Positions 61,434-64,000 of a DNA stretch of 64,000 nucleotides are shown here, piece by piece (the stretch's first letter is position 1; every line of letters begins with the position of its first letter). Where the stretch lies: contig NZ_BBQI01000131.1 in assembly GCF_001652915.1 (NCBI RefSeq), positions 1-64,000 on the forward strand, in the 5' to 3' direction. The position numbers and the translations under genes were made by a program. The DNA is from Cupriavidus sp. D384. GTDB taxonomy: Bacteria; Pseudomonadota; Gammaproteobacteria; Burkholderiales; Burkholderiaceae. The notes below the pieces were generated by a model. It was not told where the DNA came from. It made no database searches and was given only the letters and a program-made list of their open reading frames with translations.

Positions 61434-61493
61434 CATGTCACCGGGCATGTCACCGGGCATGTCACCGCGCATGTCACCGCGCATGTCACCGCG
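61434..61493 (+). repeat. Five tandem copies of a 12-bp repeat
   Basis: Units CATGTCACCGGG (61434, 61446) and CATGTCACCGCG (61458, 61470, 61482), head to tail without spacers. They lie between the two divergent sigma-54 promoters and end directly at the palindrome at 61493. Too short and spacer-free for a CRISPR array. Confidence 0.9.
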
Positions 61494-61513
61494 CGTTACG
61501 TAACGCGTAACGC
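61493..61513. promoter_or_regulatory. GCGTTACGTAACGC palindrome plus extra half-site
   Basis: Perfect 14-bp palindrome at 61493-61506, overlapped by another GCGTAACGC half-site to 61513. It shares GTTACG/CGTAAC with the site at 61349 and lies about 150 bp upstream of promoter B, a typical enhancer distance. Confidence 0.55.
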
Positions 61514-61647
61514 AAAACACGGGGCGCGCCGCCACCGCGCGCTTCATGCGTGCGTTTGATCCATCCCCCGCAAAGCCTTGCCACGCGCGCGTTTGCGCAC
61601 ATCACCCCCTGCTTTGGAATGGCCTGGCCGCCGGCGGCCGGCACCAC

Positions 61648-61662
61648 TGGCATACCGCTTGC
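61648..61662 (+). promoter_or_regulatory. Sigma-54 promoter of lipoprotein B
   Basis: TGGCATA-CCGC-TTGC with the exact GG-N10-GC spacing, 102 bp before the lipoprotein B start. The shared form with promoter A is TGGCAyACCGyTTGCGC. Confidence 0.75.
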
Positions 61663-61763
61663 GCAATACAGCGCAGCCACGGCACGTCATGCGGCGCCTC
61701 GCAAGAGACAGCGATCGCGAACACGTGAACCCGGGTCGGGAAAAACCACAAAGGTAAAAGGTC

Positions 61764-63182
61764 ATGTGCACACAACAACATTCCGCGAAGCAACTGATCG
61801 TGACGGCATTGCTGGGGTCGCTGCTGGTACTGGCAGGCTGCGCCAGCGGCAGTGGTTCGACATCGATGGGCACCAGCGGCACCGGCAGTTCGGGCGGTGC
61901 CAGCAATACGGCCAACACTGGCAGCACCGGCAGCACTGGGAGCACCGGCGGCACCGACTCCGCCAACAACGGTGGCACGAACAACGGCGGCGGTGGCAGC
62001 AACAACAACGGCGGCGGCAACACCGGCGGCGGCACCGCTGCACTGACGCCCACCAGCGCCATCGTCAGCAGCGCGGGCGGCATTGTCACCGGAGTGGGCG
62101 GCACGGTCAGCGGCGTGGGCGATGCGATCAAGGACGCGAACGTGCCCGTGGTGTCATCGCAGACCAGGGATGGCCTGGCCGGCGTGGTCGGCTCGGTCGG
62201 CGATGCGGTCAGCGTGCTCGGCACCGGCGTGCAGTCGGGCCTGGGCAACATGCCCAATGCCACGAATCCGGTGGGCACCACGGTGGCAAGCACCGGTGGC
62301 GTGGTCAGCGAACTTGGTAATGCGGTCAGCAGCGCCGGCAGCGCGGTCAGCGGCCTGGGCAGCGGCCCGCTGGCACCGCTCGCGGCCGTGACGACACCGC
62401 TGGGCGGCGTGGTGTCGCAAGTGGGCGGCGCGGTGAACAACGTCGGCGGCAAGCTGGGCACCGCGCTGTCGACCGGGCCCGTGGAACAACTCACCAGCGG
62501 CGTCAGCAAGGCCATCGTGCCGCTGACGTCCACGCTGACCAGCGGCACGCAGACGCTGGGTGCGGCCACCGGCCTCGGCCAGCCGGTCAACAACCTGCTG
62601 GCGACTGTCGGCGGCGCGCTGGCTGCATCCGGTACGCAACTGACCAATACCCATACGCCGGTAGTGTCCGGCGTCGGCGGCATTGTCACGGGCACCGGCA
62701 ACACGGTGGCCTCGATCGGCGGCGTGGTGAACAACCCGGCCGGGGGTGCCGTGGGCAGCCCGCTCGCACCCGTGACCGGGCTGGTCAGCGGCCTCACCGG
62801 CGGCCTGAGCAGCGCCACGGGGGGCACCGGCAGCCCGCTGGCGCCGGTCACCGGTCTGGTCAACACCCTTACCAGCGGCCTGAGCAGCGCCACCGGCGGC
62901 GGCGGCACAAGCCCGCTCGCGCCGGTCACTGGTCTGGTCAGCGGCATCACCAACGGCGTTACCGGCGGGGCGACCAGCGCCACGGGCGGCAGCGCCAGCC
63001 CGCTGGCACCGGTAACCGGTCTGGTCGCCGGCCTGACCGGCGGCAATGCACCGGCCAGCGGCACGCCCGCGTCGGGCGGCACGACGGCAGGCAGCAAGCC
63101 CGCCAACCCGCTGGCTCCGGTTACGGGGCTGGTTGGCGGGCTGGTGGGTGGGCTGACCGGCGCGCTCGGCGGCAAGCACTAG
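61764..63182 (+). CDS. Repeat-rich lipoprotein B (paralogue of lipoprotein A)
   Basis: A 472-aa predicted lipoprotein. The signal peptide ends in the lipobox VLAGC (Cys26); a very Gly/Ser/Thr/Asn-rich linker (about 27-92) follows. The body has the same Gly/Val units as lipoprotein A and the same IVPLT...GAATGLG.PVNNLL block, then five (S/N)PLAPVTGLV units at the C-terminus. Such a sequence is likely extended and repetitive rather than enzymatic: an adhesin, stalk or matrix lipoprotein is possible, but I recognise no named family. AAGG lies 9 nt before the ATG. A sigma-54 promoter precedes it and a TPS transporter gene follows by 138 bp. Confidence 0.85.
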   Translation: MCTQQHSAKQLIVTALLGSLLVLAGCASGSGSTSMGTSGTGSSGGASNTANTGSTGSTGSTGGTDSANNGGTNNGGGGSNNNGGGNTGGGTAALTPTSAIVSSAGGIVTGVGGTVSGVGDAIKDANVPVVSSQTRDGLAGVVGSVGDAVSVLGTGVQSGLGNMPNATNPVGTTVASTGGVVSELGNAVSSAGSAVSGLGSGPLAPLAAVTTPLGGVVSQVGGAVNNVGGKLGTALSTGPVEQLTSGVSKAIVPLTSTLTSGTQTLGAATGLGQPVNNLLATVGGALAASGTQLTNTHTPVVSGVGGIVTGTGNTVASIGGVVNNPAGGAVGSPLAPVTGLVSGLTGGLSSATGGTGSPLAPVTGLVNTLTSGLSSATGGGGTSPLAPVTGLVSGITNGVTGGATSATGGSASPLAPVTGLVAGLTGGNAPASGTPASGGTTAGSKPANPLAPVTGLVGGLVGGLTGALGGKH

Positions 63183-63191
63183 TTCTCCACA

Positions 63192-63207
63192 GGGCGCGAC
63201 AGCGCCC
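63192..63207 (+). terminator. Short hairpin after lipoprotein B
   Basis: GGGCGC-GACA-GCGCCC, 10 bp past the stop; no U-run, so a weak or Rho-assisted stop at most. Confidence 0.35.
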
Positions 63208-63320
63208 GACCCGATCAAAGCGTCACGGCCACCCATGGGCGGCGGGGGAGCGGCATCCCCTCCGTCCCGTGGCACGCGACCTCATAGCCGCAATGCAGTT
63301 TTCCATCGAGGGGTAACACC

Positions 63321-64000
63321 ATGCGACCACGCAATCGCGTTGCCGCGCTGATGCTCAGCGTCGGCGTCATCCATAGCGGCCTGTCCCACGCCGAACGGGG
63401 CCCCGTGCAGGGCGACCCCACCCAGACCCTGCCCAGCATCGCACCCAGCAAGCCGGCCCAGGCCAATGTCACCGTACAGGTGGAGCGGCCCGACTCGGCG
63501 CTGCAGAACCTGCTGGCTTCACGCCTGACGCCCCGGCATTTCCAGATCGAAGGCGCGAAGACCCTGCCGTTCGACCAGATCGCGGCGCGTTTCAGCCCGC
63601 TGGCCAATCGCGAGATCACCGTCGCCGAACTGCTGCAGGCCGCGGAGTCGGTCACGCAGATGTACAAGGACGCCGGGTATCCGCTGTCGTTTGCCTTCGT
63701 GCCGGCGCAATCGTTCGAGAATGGCAATGTGCTGATCACCGTGGTGGAAGGCTACGTGGCGAATATCACCGTGAAAGGCAAGCCGGGACCGGCCGAGGCG
63801 CGGCTGCGCAAGATTGCAGAACAGCTGAAGAAGGACCGCCCGCTGCGCCAGGAGAGCTTCGAACACTACGTCAACGTGCTGGCACAGCAGCCCGGCATGC
63901 AGGTCAACGCCACGGTGCAGCCGCCCACCACCACCGATGGCGCGTGCGACATGGTGCTGGAGGTCAGGCGCAAGCCGTTCACGTTCGGCACCGGTGTCGA
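63321..64000 (+). CDS. Two-partner secretion outer-membrane transporter, ShlB/FhaC/HecB family (partial)
   Basis: The first 226 residues of a TpsB-type transporter that exports large exoproteins; the 3' end is beyond the window. A signal peptide (about 1-24, ending LSHAE) leads to a Pro/Gln-rich N-terminal region and then POTRA domains: FQIEGAKTLPFDQIAARFSPLANREITVAELLQAAESVTQMYKDAGYPLSFAFVP and ITVVEGYVANITVKG are typical of FhaC POTRA1. GAGGGG lies about 8 nt upstream of the ATG. Its TpsA partner is not in the window. Confidence 0.9.
   Translation, partial: MRPRNRVAALMLSVGVIHSGLSHAERGPVQGDPTQTLPSIAPSKPAQANVTVQVERPDSALQNLLASRLTPRHFQIEGAKTLPFDQIAARFSPLANREITVAELLQAAESVTQMYKDAGYPLSFAFVPAQSFENGNVLITVVEGYVANITVKGKPGPAEARLRKIAEQLKKDRPLRQESFEHYVNVLAQQPGMQVNATVQPPTTTDGACDMVLEVRRKPFTFGTGV

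Larger units (their letters stand above)
61092..61763. promoter_or_regulatory. Divergent control region of the two lipoprotein genes
   Basis: This 672-bp gap contains no credible gene. It carries two near-identical sigma-54 promoters facing outward (61197-61211 minus, 61648-61662 plus), at least two GTTACG palindromes, a lone CGTTACGG at 61381, and the 5 x 12-bp repeat. The layout is almost mirror-symmetric around position 61430. Confidence 0.7.

Noticed and set aside
61434..61493. Tandem repeats considered as a CRISPR array
   Set aside because: Units are only 12 bp, directly adjacent with no spacers, and no cas gene is present.
63269..63283. TGGCACG as a sigma-54 promoter for the TPS gene
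   Set aside because: The -24 element is perfect but the -12 position reads CTCA instead of TTGC, so GG-N10-GC is broken.

Overview
The window is a high-GC beta-proteobacterial chromosome segment, most like Cupriavidus/Ralstonia (Burkholderiaceae). This rests on the single-copy mot-che operon order with cheD, the short H-NS protein of the beta type, a Bug-family tricarboxylate receptor, and a Flp/Tad pilus locus followed by a DUF3613 gene. Genus is an inference from gene content. Almost every gene from 1 to 59.5 kb is on the minus strand; the long plus-strand ORFs opposite them are GC-driven shadows.

Region 1 (1-32 kb) is the motility and chemotaxis block. Read in the direction of transcription it is flhDC (master regulator), then motA-motB-cheA-cheW-cheR-cheD-cheB-cheY-cheZ, ended by a strong hairpin. 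It continues downstream with flhB-flhA-flhF, where flhF runs off the left edge. Between cheZ and flhB lie about 6.8 kb of unrelated genes: an M20 peptidase, an orphan Tat-type substrate-binding protein, a zeta-like glutathione transferase, a YceH protein, an orphan PD-(D/E)XK nuclease-like module and an SDR. Upstream of flhDC (22-32 kb) are a hypothetical protein, three receptors (one Aer-like), a second cheW, a stand-alone receiver and an EAL protein with a broken GGDEF motif. Putative sigma-28 promoters precede flhB, one MCP gene and the second cheW.

Region 2 (32-48.5 kb) is housekeeping and metabolic. It holds an H-NS-like protein with a clear promoter and terminator, galE, a degenerate tyrosine recombinase, a nitronate monooxygenase with two upstream palindromes, a PadR regulator, a 71-aa unknown protein with its own terminator, a Bug receptor, an SDR, the beta-ketoadipate genes pcaI-pcaJ-pcaF with a PcaR-like operator, and sbcD-sbcC. 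A sigma-54 activator at 47.1-48.5 kb ends the Tad operon.

Region 3 (48.5-64 kb) is the cell-surface block. It holds a Tad pilus operon (flp; tadE-cpaB-rcpA-tadZ-tadA-tadB-tadC-tadD-DUF3613-tadG-sigma-54 activator) with no prepilin peptidase. Next come two divergent paralogous lipoproteins made of Gly/Val/Thr repeats with PLAPVTGL motifs, and the start of a two-partner-secretion outer-membrane transporter. The two lipoprotein genes have nearly identical sigma-54 (-24/-12) promoters placed symmetrically about 105 bp from each start codon. Between these promoters lie five 12-bp tandem repeats and GTTACG/CGTAAC palindromes. This looks like a shared enhancer-controlled surface-protein module and is the best candidate here for an undescribed system; the nearby Tad-linked sigma-54 activator is the obvious candidate regulator. 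No tRNA, rRNA, CRISPR array or insertion sequence was recognised.
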